In this document: piece after piece, positions 14,401 to 28,300 of the stretch
How the letters are laid out: each line of letters opens with the position of its first letter
Numbering within the stretch: position 1 is the stretch's first letter
From: Trogon surrucura
Lineage: Eukaryota > Chordata > Aves > Trogoniformes > Trogonidae
NCBI GenBank assembly: GCA_020746105.1
Contig: CM036626.1
Coordinates: 11,488,001-11,552,000 of the forward strand
Length of the DNA: 64,000 nucleotides
Reading direction: 5' to 3'
Notes under the pieces: generated by a model
What the model was told of the DNA's origin: nothing
Databases searched by the model: none
What the model saw: the letters and a program-made list of their open reading frames with translations, nothing else
Program-made: the position numbers and the translations under genes

Positions 14401-17400
14401 TCTTCCATTGGATAGGTAACTATGGATTTGTATTAAGCTTTGCTGCATCACATCTATTGTTGTCTTTGCTGAACAGCAGCAGGTTTCAGCCTTGCTCATC
14501 CTTCAGACTCCATCTCATCCGAGACAAGGAACAGCTTGAGAGTGCCAGGAACCATGACTGCAGCATCTAAAAAGGTAAAGTCCTTGCATACTCCTTCTCT
14601 GTGAGGAGGCCAAAATGGCCCCATCACAAGGAGAGAGATGCTAGGGTCCTGGGACCCGTAGGGCACAGCCAGAAGAAGCACTGCAGACTAGCTGTAGTGC
14701 AAGGTCTTTGAAAGCTATAGCACAGGGCTGGGAACCCAAGTGCCACTCATCCAAATAACCCCATATAATCAAGGTTCACCAGTTCTGCTCTTGCCCAGTG
14801 AGAAGAGCTTTAGAAATGCTCTTGTTGATGCTTTTGGCATATGGGACCTGGAGGGTCTTGGGTTTGTGTTTTTCCCTTTTTTTTTCTGTTACTACATTAA
14901 TATAATCCTCCCTACATGACCAACATCCCTATCTACGTCTGTCCCATGGTCCTGTTAGTGATGTTACAGGCAGAATTATGGCCACTTGTGACAGCATTAT
15001 GAATAAATAACCCTTCAGAAGATGAGGAACCCTCTGGAAGGACTGACATAACAGGAGGCAGTAATTTTGCTTCTGTGTGAAATGTCCTATTCCAATAAAC
15101 TACTAAAGAGGGATAAAAATACGAGCAGTAGAAGGAGTTCTGCAGCAAGGGTTTGATTTTTCTTTAGATCTCATGCCAGGCTCAACAGAGAGACAAAATG
15201 TCAGAGACTTCACAGTGGCTTAATCTCCTTCATTGTCTATTCTTGATGGGAACAAGTGAGAATGTGAGGACTGACCTTTCCTAGAATCTCTTCCGCTTTT
15301 CCTGGAAATAAGTCTTTAGTCACATGATGTTTTGCTGCTCTTTAGGAATTCCAGATCCTGAATAAGGCAGACTGTAAACAAGGAAACCTGATACCTCAGA
15401 CACAGAAGGAGAACGAGAACAAGATGTCCATAGACACACTGGAGTGTGTTCAAGCATTGCAATGTGTTCTGTGGTTTGTTTATAAATGTGACAGTCTCTG
15501 CATGTACACACACACTCGCACACATATACACACTCCTGCAGAGTACATACTATCATTTTTTATCCCACATCACTAAAAGCAGCCCAGAGAAAGTCAGTCA
15601 TAAACAAAGTGAGGTTCTCCAGGACAGGCACTGCTCTTTCAGCACAGTCCTGACCTCAGCCCTGTCTGTGTCTGCAACTCTGTGGTTTCAACCCCATTTA
15701 ATTTCTGGCACACAGTGGGGATTGCAGAGCTTTCTATGTGGGCGCAAGCTGGTACATGAGAACCCACAAGCTGCCATGCTACACCAGACTCTCTTGTCTG
15801 GCTGGTCATTAAAAACCTGTCCAGCTTTTAAGAAACATAGCTGACACTGTGGCTGTTGGGGCTGAGACTTGAGCTGGACGCTGGAGAGGAAAAGGGAGAA
15901 TCTTTTGAGCAAATAAGCAGCATGGTTAAAAAAAAAAGGAGATGGGACACATTCCTTAAAGGACACAAGGAGAAAAAAACAACTTGGAGAATCAGAGGTA
16001 GAAGCTGGATTGGTACACCACACCACTGAGACCTTGCCCAAAGGGGAAAAGATAAGAACGGGAGAAGCCTCAACGTCTACACTAGAGCATGCTCTTTCTC
16101 CTCCAATTCTGATGCAGTTTGCAGTCATATGCCAAACGCATTAACTCCAAAGAGCTCCTTAATCCTAAAATGTTTTTAGTCTTAATGCTAAACATTTACC
16201 TCTCATCAGAAAGTTATCCTTAAACCTAATACAGCTGGAATTCAGCCATAAACAGGGTAGAAAATGTCTTTTTCTCCCTCCATTTATAATAGAAACATTT
16301 TAGACACTTGGAGACAAACTTTTGCTATCAAATCCTTTCCAAGTGAGTTAATATCTTGCCATTTGCAAAATGTTGATCAAGGAGCCATGTTTGCTTAATT
16401 CTTTTTTAGAGGGACAACCCTCAATGGTACTATGAGAGGCAGATGCACAATTATAGCAACCAGGCTGTTAATTAAAGCCTTATAAAAACCCAGCTGAAGT
16501 TACTGGAAAGATTCCCATTGATCCATTAGATTTTGGAGAAGCCTAGAAATGCAGAAATTGAACTGAACAGTGCACAGTGACCTCTTCCCACTCTTGCCAG
16601 ATTTTCCCTGTTACTGGTACTTTCTTTTGTGTGTCCAGTGCCATAGGGATCAATGATCAAAATCTCTGCTGGAAAGAAAAGGTGATTCGTTTGGTGCGTG
16701 TTCCCACAGCGCTGGTGCTATGGCTTGGTTCAAGCTGCCAAGTGCTGTGGTATCTCCAAAGTCCTGCAATAGGAACGTGTCTGTGACTAACAGTACTGTG
16801 CAGTGACTTGGGCGTAATGCAGTTGCACAGCATAAGGAACAAGCCTTGCTACTAATTTTGCCATATCCACCGGAAATGGGTTGAGTTTTATTGGTCAATG
16901 TCGACAGTTACCTCGGGGTATTTAGCTGCACAACTTCTCCTAACAAAAGTGTTTTCTAACCTGCGTGTGGAATTGTTGTCCAGAGCCATTCACATATTAT
17001 ACAATGGTTTAGCCCAGAAAGCATCAAGACCAAACTACCAGAGTGGCAAAAATACTGAAACTACTGGAAAGAAAAAACCTCACTCATCTCAGGGACTATG
17101 GCAGTTTAGCTTCTTGGTTAGACAGATGCTGGGGACTCATTTCGTTCTAGCTCTGAGCTGAGCACCTGCCAGATCATTTTTCTGCTGCAGTGTAACTTTC
17201 TGTAAAGTAGAAAGTATTAATAGTAACTAATACAACTTGTAACCACCCTAAGAGGCCTAACAAATACTAGAAAAATCATGAGGAAATACACACAGATTTG
17301 CAACACAATGTTAATACTCATCAAATAACTGAAAACTTCAGCTCCCCAACAAATCAATGGGGCTACGGCATTCCTACTGTTCCCTCCTGCCTTAGTACAG

Positions 17401-20400
17401 CTACAGAAACACCTCGCCATGCTATGAGGAGCTGTCTGTCTGCAAGTTGGATATACCCTTGGATGAATGTCCGTGGACTTCCTTTGCCGTGAAAACATAG
17501 GAAGCTGCTTTCTACCCCTTGCAGCATCATAGTGGGAAGCTGGTCTGTTACTGGGAAGGAACAGACAAGCCAGAAATCAGCCCCAATTTATCTCAAGCCA
17601 ATTTGTTCCTGTAGCCATAATCTGGAGCTGCTGCAAGACACTTCTGGGCTCAAGTTTTTATCTCTGGATCCTCTGGAGATAGTTCTAATGGGCTGAAATA
17701 TCTCAGAGGAAGATTAAACAAACAGTCAACAATGAGATCTTTTGCCAATCAGCAAATTTTTTTCCTGACAATCCACCAGTATGTGGATGCCTGATGGTAT
17801 ATATCCCTTTTGGTATTTCCTCTCCTATCACTTATAACTGTGAATTCTCCCATTAGTCATGCTGCACCACTTCCAGCACATAATTTAATCTGTCTTGATC
17901 AAAACACCATTTAAACAAAGACTAACCTATTTGAAATGTGGCTGCTGCCATCACTTCCCTCCATGCTGTATTTATTCACTTCTCTCTTCCTTTTTGAGGT
18001 AATCGTGCCAGGTAGCTTTTGATGAGTAACACGTTGTTCACATATTGCCCCAAAGATGCCATCAGAAATAAAAATAAAGCACAGTGCACAATACTGAAAT
18101 AAGCCTTTGTGCATGAGAGTGTGTGCCTCACTCCATCAAAGAGGTGTTTTCCACACCATTCTCTCAGTCCCTCTTTGTAAACCATCCTGCTCACTCATGC
18201 AAAAAGCAAGCTCAAGTCTCCTAGATTTCACTTGAAGAAAACATAGTGTCTCACTCAGAGTCACTTTGTGAATGATTAAAAAATCTAATTGCAGATTAAA
18301 GTTGTTAGAGCCTGTGCAGAATATTCCCACTCTAGCTACAACCACCGCAGAGAGGAAAATTTTTCCCATTTAGGTGAGAGTAAGTGCATGCCCATTTCTT
18401 GGCTAGTCATGTATGCACCATAGATGTTTGCAAGAACAAGCTAACTTATGCTAATGTTGCAAAGTGTTTGCAGGTATAACCACTCAGCTTCAGAAATCTG
18501 TTCTGTTGTCTTGCTGTGTAGAAGTGGCCAGCAGAATGCACTGTACATGCAGCAGAGATATCGCTTGGATCATTCCTTAATGCCTGCAGGGCCGGGGTTA
18601 ATAAGGCAAAAGGGAATAGAGCACAAGAGCACTGTTGATAACTGTATGTTCACCAGAGACCACTTTATAGGATTTGTGGAAGAGCTTTCTATAATCTAAT
18701 TGCTCAATATTCAAAACAATACTTAATATCGCTTATCCAAAGATCTACGGTTCCAACCAGAGAAATATATAAGCTGACAAAAAGGGCAGTGTTAGGAAAG
18801 TCACAGCAGGAGTTGCAATGAAAAAGCCTCTAGCCAAAGAAAAAAATACATGATCAAGCACTATGAGATGAAGATGAGTCTAGGATCTGTAAGAAAACTC
18901 AAACTCTGCATAGCAAGAGTATAATTCTGGAAGAAATTAAGAAGTCCTCACTCTAATTTGAAATTCCCATCACAAAGGTAGAAATGTAGGTTAAAGGTCT
19001 GCCTAACATCATATGGCAGCGGACTAAGCAAATGCGGAGCCTAGTCATTTCTTTTTTTCCATTTCCTATTAGAACTAATCCTATATGGTATTCATCACCT
19101 CCTGTTTATATATTTCTGAGCATCCTCAAGTTCTTTGAGAAAGCTCTTGGAGCTGGTCTGGGAAGGCTACAAGTCATTACCAAACAAGTAACAACACTTT
19201 CTCCTTGTTTAGAATGGTAGTTGAAAAGTAATGTGTGGACACCAACAGAGGAAGAACTTGTATTAAGGGGAAGATTTAAAAGAGGAGTACAAGAAGGAAA
19301 AGGAGACTGAATACCTGCTGCGTTTTGCTCATGAGAGAAGTAGAGGGAGCAGCCTAAGAGAAGAATGGAGCTAGGGGTGCACAACAAGAATGAACAGGGC
19401 TGTCAAAACGATATCAACCATCTCTGAAGGTTAGGATTGGGAGATCTCCAAGTCCTTTACCACACACAGACCTGAACTAGAAAGGACAGGGCAAGGAGGA
19501 GGAGAGACACTTGCAAGCCAGATGCAGACAGCATGTCCCTCAGAGTCGGGTCCAGCTGGGGAAAGGAGGGAACCTGGCAAACCTGGGATCCAGCTGTAAT
19601 TTTAGCAACCAGATGGTAGGCTCGATGCCCAGCCTGAGGGCAGGAGCCTGCATTTTCTCCAACAGCTAGGTCACCTTTTCGTTTCTCACCCCGCACTGAC
19701 AAGCTCTACTTCAGCATGATTTGCTGTCATGAAGGCATAGAGAAACCAAGCCAGACACTGCCAGGTCGGAGAGCTTTGGAATGGCTGCATGGGCCCATTC
19801 ATGTTGATGGAGTAGCAGTGTGAGTCAGTCTTTTACGAAGTGACCTTAAAAGCCAGCAGAAAGGACAGCAGCTCCTTTCTGAAGTCATTCCCTCTTACTG
19901 CTCTCTAGTTAAGGCTCACAGAGGGTCTCAGCTGGCTGTCTCAGTGGGCAGACTACCCTGAGGGAGGGAGGGTGCAGGATCTGACAGGGTTTGTTTCATA
20001 CATTTTAATCAGCAGAGCGATGCTTCATGAATACTCTTGCATGTGCCAGAAACAATCCTCCTACATGCAATTGTCAGTGATATCAAACAGAGTGAGAAGG
20101 CAAGAAGGTTCAACCTTATATGTGTCAGAGTTGCTGTTTTCAGGGTCAGATCAAGAGCCTGAAGGCTGGACTCTGGCTTAGCAGAAGAGTTCCCTATCAA
20201 TTCAGCTGGACACAGGGAACAGGCTCTGCTCTGGGGCAGAGGAGTTGCAGGGGTGACAGTTTCCTCTGCGGAAGCCATAGCTTTTTATGATGAACAGTTA
20301 AAGGCTGGGGTTTTGCACAATACCTTGAATGTACAAGTGCATGTCTTTCCTCTGATAAGTCTGTATTTGTCCGTCTAAACAATGCTAGATTGTTGTCCCA

Positions 20401-20415
20401 CTGTAGCCCCATGAC
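5401..20415. other. Gene-free sequence
   Basis: No conserved coding exon or RNA gene is recognised. Positions 6,250-6,560 are GC-rich but not CpG-rich. A CA/TA-rich low-complexity patch lies at 15,507-15,540. A decayed MIR-like piece lies near 7.53-7.64 kb. A possible 68-bp spliced exon at 7231-7298 is discussed as a weak finding. The 141-codon frame at 8815-9240 and the 146-codon frame at 15688-16128 resemble nothing known to me. Confidence 0.55.
7530..7640 (-). repeat. Possible MIR-like SINE fragment
   Basis: The plus strand holds a degenerate reverse B-box, GGATTTGAACCTGGGA, followed by sequence resembling the antisense of the MIR tRNA-like head. The match is partial and old, so the element class is uncertain. 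Confidence 0.35.
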
Positions 20416-20820
20416 TGTAGAGGAACTTCTTGTGGAGCAGGGACGCGGTATCACTTTAAAGGTGTGGACAACCCAGCTTAGGCCTAAACAAAGGCTCTGT
20501 CCTTGAAGCTGCCTTGGAACACGGCGAGGAGGAGGTTTTATCTGTTTTGTGAGAGCTTTGTGAGAAGCTTGGCTGGAGGTGTTGGCCGCGGGGGGGGGAA
20601 GGGGGGGCGAGAGCCGCCTGCGTAGTGGAATGGCACTACCCAATAAAACGCTGGCGCATGTAAACCTGTAACTGACCAACTCTGTTAAGGGGCAGGTGCG
20701 GGGACGCTGCTTAACTGTATATATTGAGCTGTCTGCAGCAATAAAGGGAGGACGACTTGTAGTCATATTGGTGTGATGGTCATTAACTTGGCCGGCTCTC
20801 CGAAGGGATCCTTCTAGACA
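20416..20820 (+). mobile_element. Solo LTR of an endogenous retrovirus (about 405 bp)
   Basis: The ends are TGTAGAG and TCTAGACA, giving TG...CA termini with a short imperfect inverted repeat. Inside, in plus orientation, are a TATA box (TATATATT, 20718-20725) and a poly(A) signal AATAAA at 20740-20745, followed by a GT-rich tail, as expected for U3-R-U5. The flanks TGAC (20412-20415) and CGAC (20821-20824) fit a 4-bp target duplication differing by one C-to-T change at CpG. No primer-binding site or gag/pol remnant follows, so it looks like a recombined solo LTR. It also carries G-runs of nine and seven at 20590-20607. Family assignment needs a repeat library. Confidence 0.6.
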
Positions 20821-20910
20821 CGACTGATGAAAATAAAATAATGCTGAGTTCAGACAGCTAGAAGCTTATGATTACTTCTTCTAAAAAAAGTCTTTTTTTA
20901 AAAGTACAGC

Positions 20911-20947
20911 ATATGTGTATACACACATATACATATATGTAATATAT
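20911..20947. repeat. Alternating purine-pyrimidine (TG/TA) tract with cruciform potential
   Basis: Arms ATATGTGT (20911-20918) and ACACATAT (20923-20930) pair around a four-base loop. A TA-rich run follows. This is a simple repeat about 90 bp beyond the LTR. Confidence 0.8.
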
Positions 20948-22145
20948 CTAATGTGGGTAAAGTTGTGGCTCACCTGTTAATACCCTGCACATCCCCTTTA
21001 ACAAAGAGGGAGAGGAAAATAATACCACATAAGGAGACACAGGTTGTAGGGGCTTAACCCAAGTCACATTGCCACCAACAAGCAAAGTCTTGTTGCCTTC
21101 AGTGGGGTGGTGAGCCTGGTCATGCTTTGGTACCATGGTGACCTGCGTCTAAACAGTCAATCGATAGATCCATATCCAAGTTTGGAGTTTAAATTCTTTT
21201 TGACAAGAAACTATCTTTTCTGTGTGTCTGTAGCAATACAACACCCCTTTCAAGCATTATAATAAATCCATTACCACTGATAGCAATTATTGTAATAGTC
21301 ATTAGCAGATTCCTCCAGCAACATACAAAAAATAGCTGCACTGTTGCCCAAAACAGTGGCAGGGAATCACCCAGAGATACACCTAGTCATATCCTCCTGT
21401 TATTTACACCACTGGAAGCAGGAAGAAATGCCAACAAAGCCAAATGACCACAGCTGAGTTGGTTGTTCCCCATGACCGGTACCTATCACCAAATCAGACC
21501 AAGACATGCTGGCACAAATGGAGCCCGCCACAGGAAGAAGTCTTCCTCCCAGCAGCTTCCCAGGACTGCTTGTGGTAAGTGCAAGATTTTTAATCTGCAG
21601 GTATGATGCTGCCTAACATAAGCAGTTTAAGCACAGACTGCTAAAGACCCTCTCGCCTCGCATGGGCTCATGATCAAGTTGTAATTGCTCAGCTATTGCA
21701 TCTGTTTTCATAATTAAAACCAGCTGTCTCTCTGCTAGCTTCCATCCAAGAAATAGCTGTGGAAATACATTTTTTACTGTTAATGTAAAGAACAATTTTA
21801 TGGTCTCTGCCATAACTGGCCCTTCAAAAGCAGCATTGGTGGTTTAAATCCTTCCAAGTTCACACAAAAACATAACCCCCCAAAACTATCAGGTCCTGAC
21901 CTTTTCTATTATCCAGCACAGGACCTGAAACTTTTCCCACTTGTATGGATTTATTGCTTAGTCATTACAATTCGTGAAATCCGTTAATAGTAAAGTGTGT
22001 CCTGGATACTCCAACTCTTCCTGGCAAACCAAACATTTAACGTCATGAGGGGTATAAAGATATAAGGAATCATGTTTGAGTCACTTTTAGTACAACAGAT
22101 TAGTTTGCAGGGTCTGGCAGGGTTTATAGCATAAATCATACTTTA

Positions 22146-22330
22146 GAGATGGGAAAATACTCCTAGATTATCTAGTTCAACTGTTTTTTGCAAGCATGTA
22201 TTCTCTACTGCCTTCATCCAAATCTAATTTGAGAAATATCTCTGTGTATGAGATTTCCACTACTTCCCTTTGGGATTATCCAACAACTTGACAGAAATCA
22301 CTGTTAGGAATATACCCTGACATTTAAATT
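22146..22330 (-). mobile_element. Old CR1/L3-like LINE remnant
   Basis: Phrases such as ATTATCTAGTTCAACTG, GAGATTTCCACTACTTCCC and the following text align in order with the antisense 3' end of CR1-type elements, with heavy divergence. The terminal repeat is not preserved. Confidence 0.45.
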
Positions 22331-25300
22331 TACAGTCTCCATCGCTCAATTTAAACTTTTTACTTCAACGCTTAAACTTGAGTTAGTACCCCATTCCCTT
22401 CCCTTCCTTCCTTCAGTGTTCACAGCCTCCAGATACTTGCAACTGGCTCAAACACTCTGTCATGATTCACTGCTTCTCCCAGCTACGCTGTACACTGCTA
22501 TGGACAAGGACAGTTCTCCAGTTCTGCTTCCCTCTAGGTCAGGAATCACCCTAGAACTCTTGAACATGGTTTCGCCAGCAGCAGAGAAGAGAAAGAATTG
22601 CTAAGGACAGGTCAGCAGCCAAGGCAAACAGTCACTTTCACACAAGGGAGCTATTTCCAGTATTTTGAATTATTTCACTTTTAATTGGTGTTTTCCCCCC
22701 TCTGGTAATGCTTCAATCACCTTTCCCTTAGCTGAACCACTCCTCTAACAAGAAAACAGGAGCAACCAACCGCAACGTGTTTGGAGCTACAGGCTGCTGC
22801 TGTTTACTTGCGTATTTTACATTCTCACGAAAGTGCTTGGTAGGTTGTGGCCTTGATGCTGAGCAAGGAGAGACCGTGTGTATGAGGCATGTAAAGTACA
22901 TATTCCCCTTCCTTGGCAGGAGTAGCTCAATGCACAGTTCAGCGCCCTGACTTCCTCCTCCTGCTTTATTTTGCACTGGACACACACGAGCACTCTCTTG
23001 CTCAGTGCCCTTGTGGAGACTCAAGAGGTGGAACGGTGGCCCCGGCTGAAGTTGGTTCAAAACTCCCACCAAATCCTTCAAGGCCAGGATTTCACTTTAA
23101 AATGACCGTTCTTCAAAAGCAGTGAAGGATTAAAACCGTGCCACATGAGTGGACTGGTTAAAATGAAAGATTTGCTAAGCAGTTACAGGGTCCAAAAAGA
23201 CAAGTTCCCAGTTCAGTGAACCCTGTCAGCCATCCCAGCCTCACTCAGGAGAACAAGCTTGCCATCTACACAGACCAGCAAGAATTAAAAGCTGAGATTT
23301 CCAATGCTCAGAAAAATGGCACAAAATCTGTTTGCTTTTATGCTGGTTGGAAAACAGATTCCTGTCAGACCACAACCTAGGGAGGCACATGCTCTTCTCA
23401 GAGAGGTGAGATTACCTGGATTTGACTGTGTCTGGCATTGCCACAGCACCTGCAACAAATCCACTCAACACCACAACCCGGGCAGCTCCTGGAAGACACG
23501 CGAGGTCTGCTGGCAGTCACGTGTCGCTCCCAGCAGAGAGCAGGGCTGGTAGGTGCAGTCACCACTCTGACGGCCCATTTCTGTGCAGGGACATCAGTCA
23601 CTGATGTGATGCCAGGCTGTGTCACTCTCTCTTCATCACTGGGTTTTGGCAGCAAGGTCCTCAGGGAGGGATTGAGATTATTGGAAAGGGAAGCAATGAA
23701 GGAAGGAATCCAAGGCAAAAATCTTTCCTCTCCTTTTCAGTCTTTCTGACATTTTAGGACTTGAGTACTTGCATACTCATACTTGGATATTAAAAAAGGC
23801 AACTTAGGGTGCACATTAGGCCATTACCTGTGTTGGTTTACATATGTAAAGGTATCTTGCAGCAAGCACTGAACTGTTTCATTGCCAACAGTTCAGCCAT
23901 TTTAAATTAATGCATAGCAGAGTATTTCTTTAAAAATGTTTGTAACAAGCACCTGGGCTGAAATAGACAACGCCTGTCTCTTTTTTACTGAAGGCAAAGA
24001 TCCTGCATGATCCTCTTCCAACATGCTATAACCTGCAGCCAGCAGGAGAATATGCCCCTTCTCCTAGAGATGACGTGGTTATAAAACCTGCAGCAATAGT
24101 AAGACCAAGACAACAGAAAGTATCATGTTCAGCCACTTCTGTGCCCACTGTGTGGAAATGGCATCAACTAGATCAGGTTAGAGCTTAACCAGAGAAGCAT
24201 CCCAGCCCTTCCTACAAACCCCTGTTCCTAAGGCAGTGCCCTTCTCAGTCCCCAAGACTCATATCTCCAAGGAGGCAAAATGCTGATTTCCCACCATAGC
24301 ACCTAAGAAAGAGTCCAGGTGATGCAGGGTATAAGAAGTAGTACAATCACAGAATGCCAGAGTCAATGTTCAGCTGAGCTCCTGCATACACCTCTCCTGC
24401 TGACCACCTGCTGCAAAACTGGCTCTGCTGGTACAAGCACAGGCACATGCCAATACCTCCTTTTTGAACAAAGGAGACCCTGGCCGTGTGAAGTCTACAG
24501 GGGCAAGAGGTCTTCCACGGTGCCAGCAAGCCAAATGCACTCATATTGTATCCATCCTGACATGCACTTAGCATACTGATTATTGCTCTGAACCTGTGCC
24601 TCTGCAGTAGCAGGATCTCAAACGTATAGAATGGAAGGGTATTAAGATAAAAAATTCTAGGGCTTGAATGAACTGTTCCGGATGCAAATCTGAATTCAGT
24701 GTAAGGTCAGAGGAGTTTTTCTTGTTCAAATTATCAGATCGTGACATAGTTTGTGGCATGAATATACCGGTCAAAAACCCTGAAGCTTTCTGTCAGACCC
24801 TAGACTGTTGCAACGTGCAGCTCTGTGTAGTGGGAAGATCTATGCTGTGTCCTGTCATCTCTGCAAGGTATTTCATCAGTCACCAGGCTGTTCTGCAATG
24901 TACTTAACAGCAAAATTGTGTAAGCTCAGCGAAAGTGAAGGCAAAGAGCAACTTTGGCAATCCCTGCCCAGGACAGTGAAGGTGATGAAGGCTGAGAATG
25001 GTCCTGCAGTTCAATCACATTACAGGTGGTGATTAGGTAGTTGCAGAGGGTTTTGCAGGTGTTTGCAATCCTGAAACAAGGAAACAAAGGCTCTGAAAGG
25101 AGATGTATGTGAGCTCTTTCATTGCATCAGGCTGGTTAACTAAACACAGCAAGCAGCGTAAAGTTTCCTATCTGTGGTTTCTCCCTTTGCTGGAGCTGAT
25201 ACCACAAGATAAAGTTGTGGTTTATAATACCCCTATCACAAAAATGGTAATCAGCACTAATCATAATCAATGCTCCTTTGCAAAACAACAACCAAGGAAG

Positions 25301-28300
25301 GGAGCTGAGCCCGAGGGAATAGATTTAATCAGCTTCATTGACATTTTACCTGATTAGTATAACTGGAACTGGTCTCCTATCTCGTTTAAGGCAAGAAGAT
25401 TTACATTCATCACACAGCATTAACGCTGAAACAGAAAAACCAAGAACTCCCAACACCAAAATCAGAACAAAAATCCTCACAACACCAAACAAGACTAAAC
25501 AGTCTACACACAATGCCAGCTCACCACCAGTGAACCCCCAAGACTGATCATAAGAACCAGTATTCACATAAGGTAGGGAGGGGGGAACCAAAAAACATCA
25601 CCAAACCACATTTCTCCTGCACTTCCACAAAGCTTTCTCCCATTCTGAATGACACTGCAAGAGTTGACAGTGGCTTCCTCCTGTCCACAGTATTTCAGTT
25701 GAAAAATGCTTTGTGCTTCTCACTGAGCTCTCTGGAAATGATACTTTCAGTTAATTTACACCTAGAATGTGACATGGGGCTTTTACATCCTTGATCTTCC
25801 TGTCATTACCCCATGCATGTTAGTGCTTTTTTTTTTTTTTCTCTACATTGCAGTTCTACTTTGAGAGATTTAGACTAAAGCCCAGGAGCAGAGGCAACAT
25901 ATCCAGACAGGAATCACTACATGCATCAAGCAGAAGAAAACACGCATGCTGCCCTGAATGGCAGCTTGGGATACACCTGGATTTTTTTCACATGTTAAAT
26001 GCATGTGAGGATTTTTCCAACGAAAGGTGCTGAAGTGGCGGAGACTGAAGTCCTGTATTGATCTCCCCAACAGGCAACCACAATGCAACGTGCCCTGGCC
26101 CTGACCTGCATGACCAGCTGCAGGGGTAGCCACGCTCTCTTGAGCCTCCCCATTGAGAAAGCCAGCACAGAGGGCAGATATTGTGATTGGTCTCAAGGCC
26201 AGGCAGAGGACATCTGTCTATGAGGCATGCACACCTATTCCTCTCAGGAGGTAGTCATGTTTGACACTGCTAAATGTCTATGAAGTATTTATTAATGGCT
26301 CATAACCCAACATCACAACCCACAGAGGAAATCTGCAGGGTGGGTGATTTTTATAGAAGGGCCTGCCTCTGGCAATTCTCTCCTGCTCCAGGGATGCTGC
26401 AGAGAACAATGCCAGCTTTCTGATCACAGACAAGGATGCAACTAGTCCACAGAAAAACTTAGCTTTAATAAAGGTTAAAGCAATTAAAAGCTGACTCAAA
26501 GGTTTGGTGATGCAATACAAAGTCTTTTTGCCTCTAGATAACTGGTGCTAATTTTATAGATTTTATGATCAAGTTGCAAAGTCATAACAACTCAAGCAGT
26601 TCCCAGGTGAAACAAGCCCAGTTCTCCTCAGGCAGGGCTTCAGGCAATGAAAGCCCAAAAGCAGTTGCCTTCAGCCAGGCCTCTGGCTTGTGATCTTAAC
26701 TTTAGGGCCAAGGGTTGGCAATTCTGGGACAAAGACTCGCATTGAAAGACAGCTCTTCCCTGTTGAGAAGCAAACTGCGTTTCTGCTATCCTCTCAATAA
26801 CAACAGTAAAAGGTGTTTTACAGGGAGTCTTGGAGACAAGATTCCCATGATGAGGGTTTGCAGTCAAAATGAAAAGCCAGAGAAATAGGAGAATGCAAGA
26901 GGATAAAAAGAGAGAAAACAGTAAAGCAAGTGGACCACATTGATTGGGGTCCTTTGGGATACTCTGCTGGAGTTGTCCTGAGGATTGACAGATAATCCTA
27001 CGGCTTTGACTCTGTAAATTTCTGCCAGGAGCATCCTTTGGTCCTAGTAACATAATAATCAAATACCTCCAAAGGGGCTGCCAGAGACATTTGGATTCCC
27101 TTGGGGCTAATTATAGATTTTAAAGCTACGGAGTGACTGGGTGTTTCCCCCATAAAAACCAAAAAAACCAAAACAGTATAATTGTATAACTCCACACCCC
27201 CTTGCTTTCTAATGCAACACACAGAGGGAATCTTACACATCAACTACAAAGTGTGTATTGTTCTATGTCAGCAGATAAATAATTCGCCATCTGAAGACTT
27301 GGAAGCTTTTCTTTTAGTTTAGGATTATTGTTCCACTTGATGCATGAAGTTGGCAGCTTTACTTTCTTCTTCTTCCCTGAGAGAATTGGATCACTCTAAT
27401 GCTTGAGTAACTTCCAGGCTAATAGCTCACCAAGATACTTGTCTGTGTGCACACACATGCATGCATTCCTACGGAAGAAGTTAGGCAGAGAGGTAATTTC
27501 CCTTGCCTTTTATCATTGCTCATTCTTAACTATGTATTTAAAAAAGAAAACATGAATTAACCTGTGATGTTACAACTGTTGCCTCTTGAATTTCTTCCAG
27601 TCATCTTTAAAATCAATGATTGTCTATCAGCCAAAAGCTTCAAGGGAGGAGGAAAGGGCTGTGTTTCTGGTTGAGGGTTTGTTTTTGTTTTATTAAAAAA
27701 AAAAAGTATCCAAGTGAATTCATATTAACACGTCTGACTAGGGTACTGCTATGTGATCAGGGCTGTCCTTCATGGCAGCCTAATTCTTGCTAGGCTATTT
27801 CAGCATTCAAAGAAACACAAGCTCTCTGGCAGGCATGAACTTGTTTCATATCCCATTTTCCAAACAAAGGGAGAGTCTAGATTTTATCCAGGAGCCCCAT
27901 TCATATCTTTCATTAGTGCAGAAAAAGCAAAGATCGATACCGACCTCCATCAAGAGAGAGAATTCCTGATATGATTATACTTCTATTCTGGTATTCTTAA
28001 TAGTAATTACAATTGTCTTAAAGAGGAACGTTTTTCATTGACTTCAGCAGACTGTGGATGAGACATTCTGGAAGTTCTTGACAAAATGTTATTTTGTCAG
28101 AAAATGCAGACTCGCCAAAATTGAAATATTTCCTAGGAACAGCTTTCACAGCGAGAGCTCCGTAAAAACGCTGTTTGTACTTTTCAGAACCAGAGCAGGA
28201 AAAGAAAACACGAAGTAGCAAAGTTGGCCAGGCCATCCGCTGTGATACAAGAGACTCAGAACCAAGTTCAGACTGTGGGTTTAGACACATTTCAGCTTCT

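Noticed and set aside
18940..19040. MIR-like element
   Set aside because: Only a few scattered matches to the MIR core. Not distinguishable from chance.
20197..20766. 189-codon minus-strand frame
   Set aside because: It runs antisense through the solo LTR and has no protein family features.
21030..21130. MIR-like element
   Set aside because: Only a loose match to the GAGGCACAG...GGTTAAG...CAAGGTCACA pattern. Too decayed to support.
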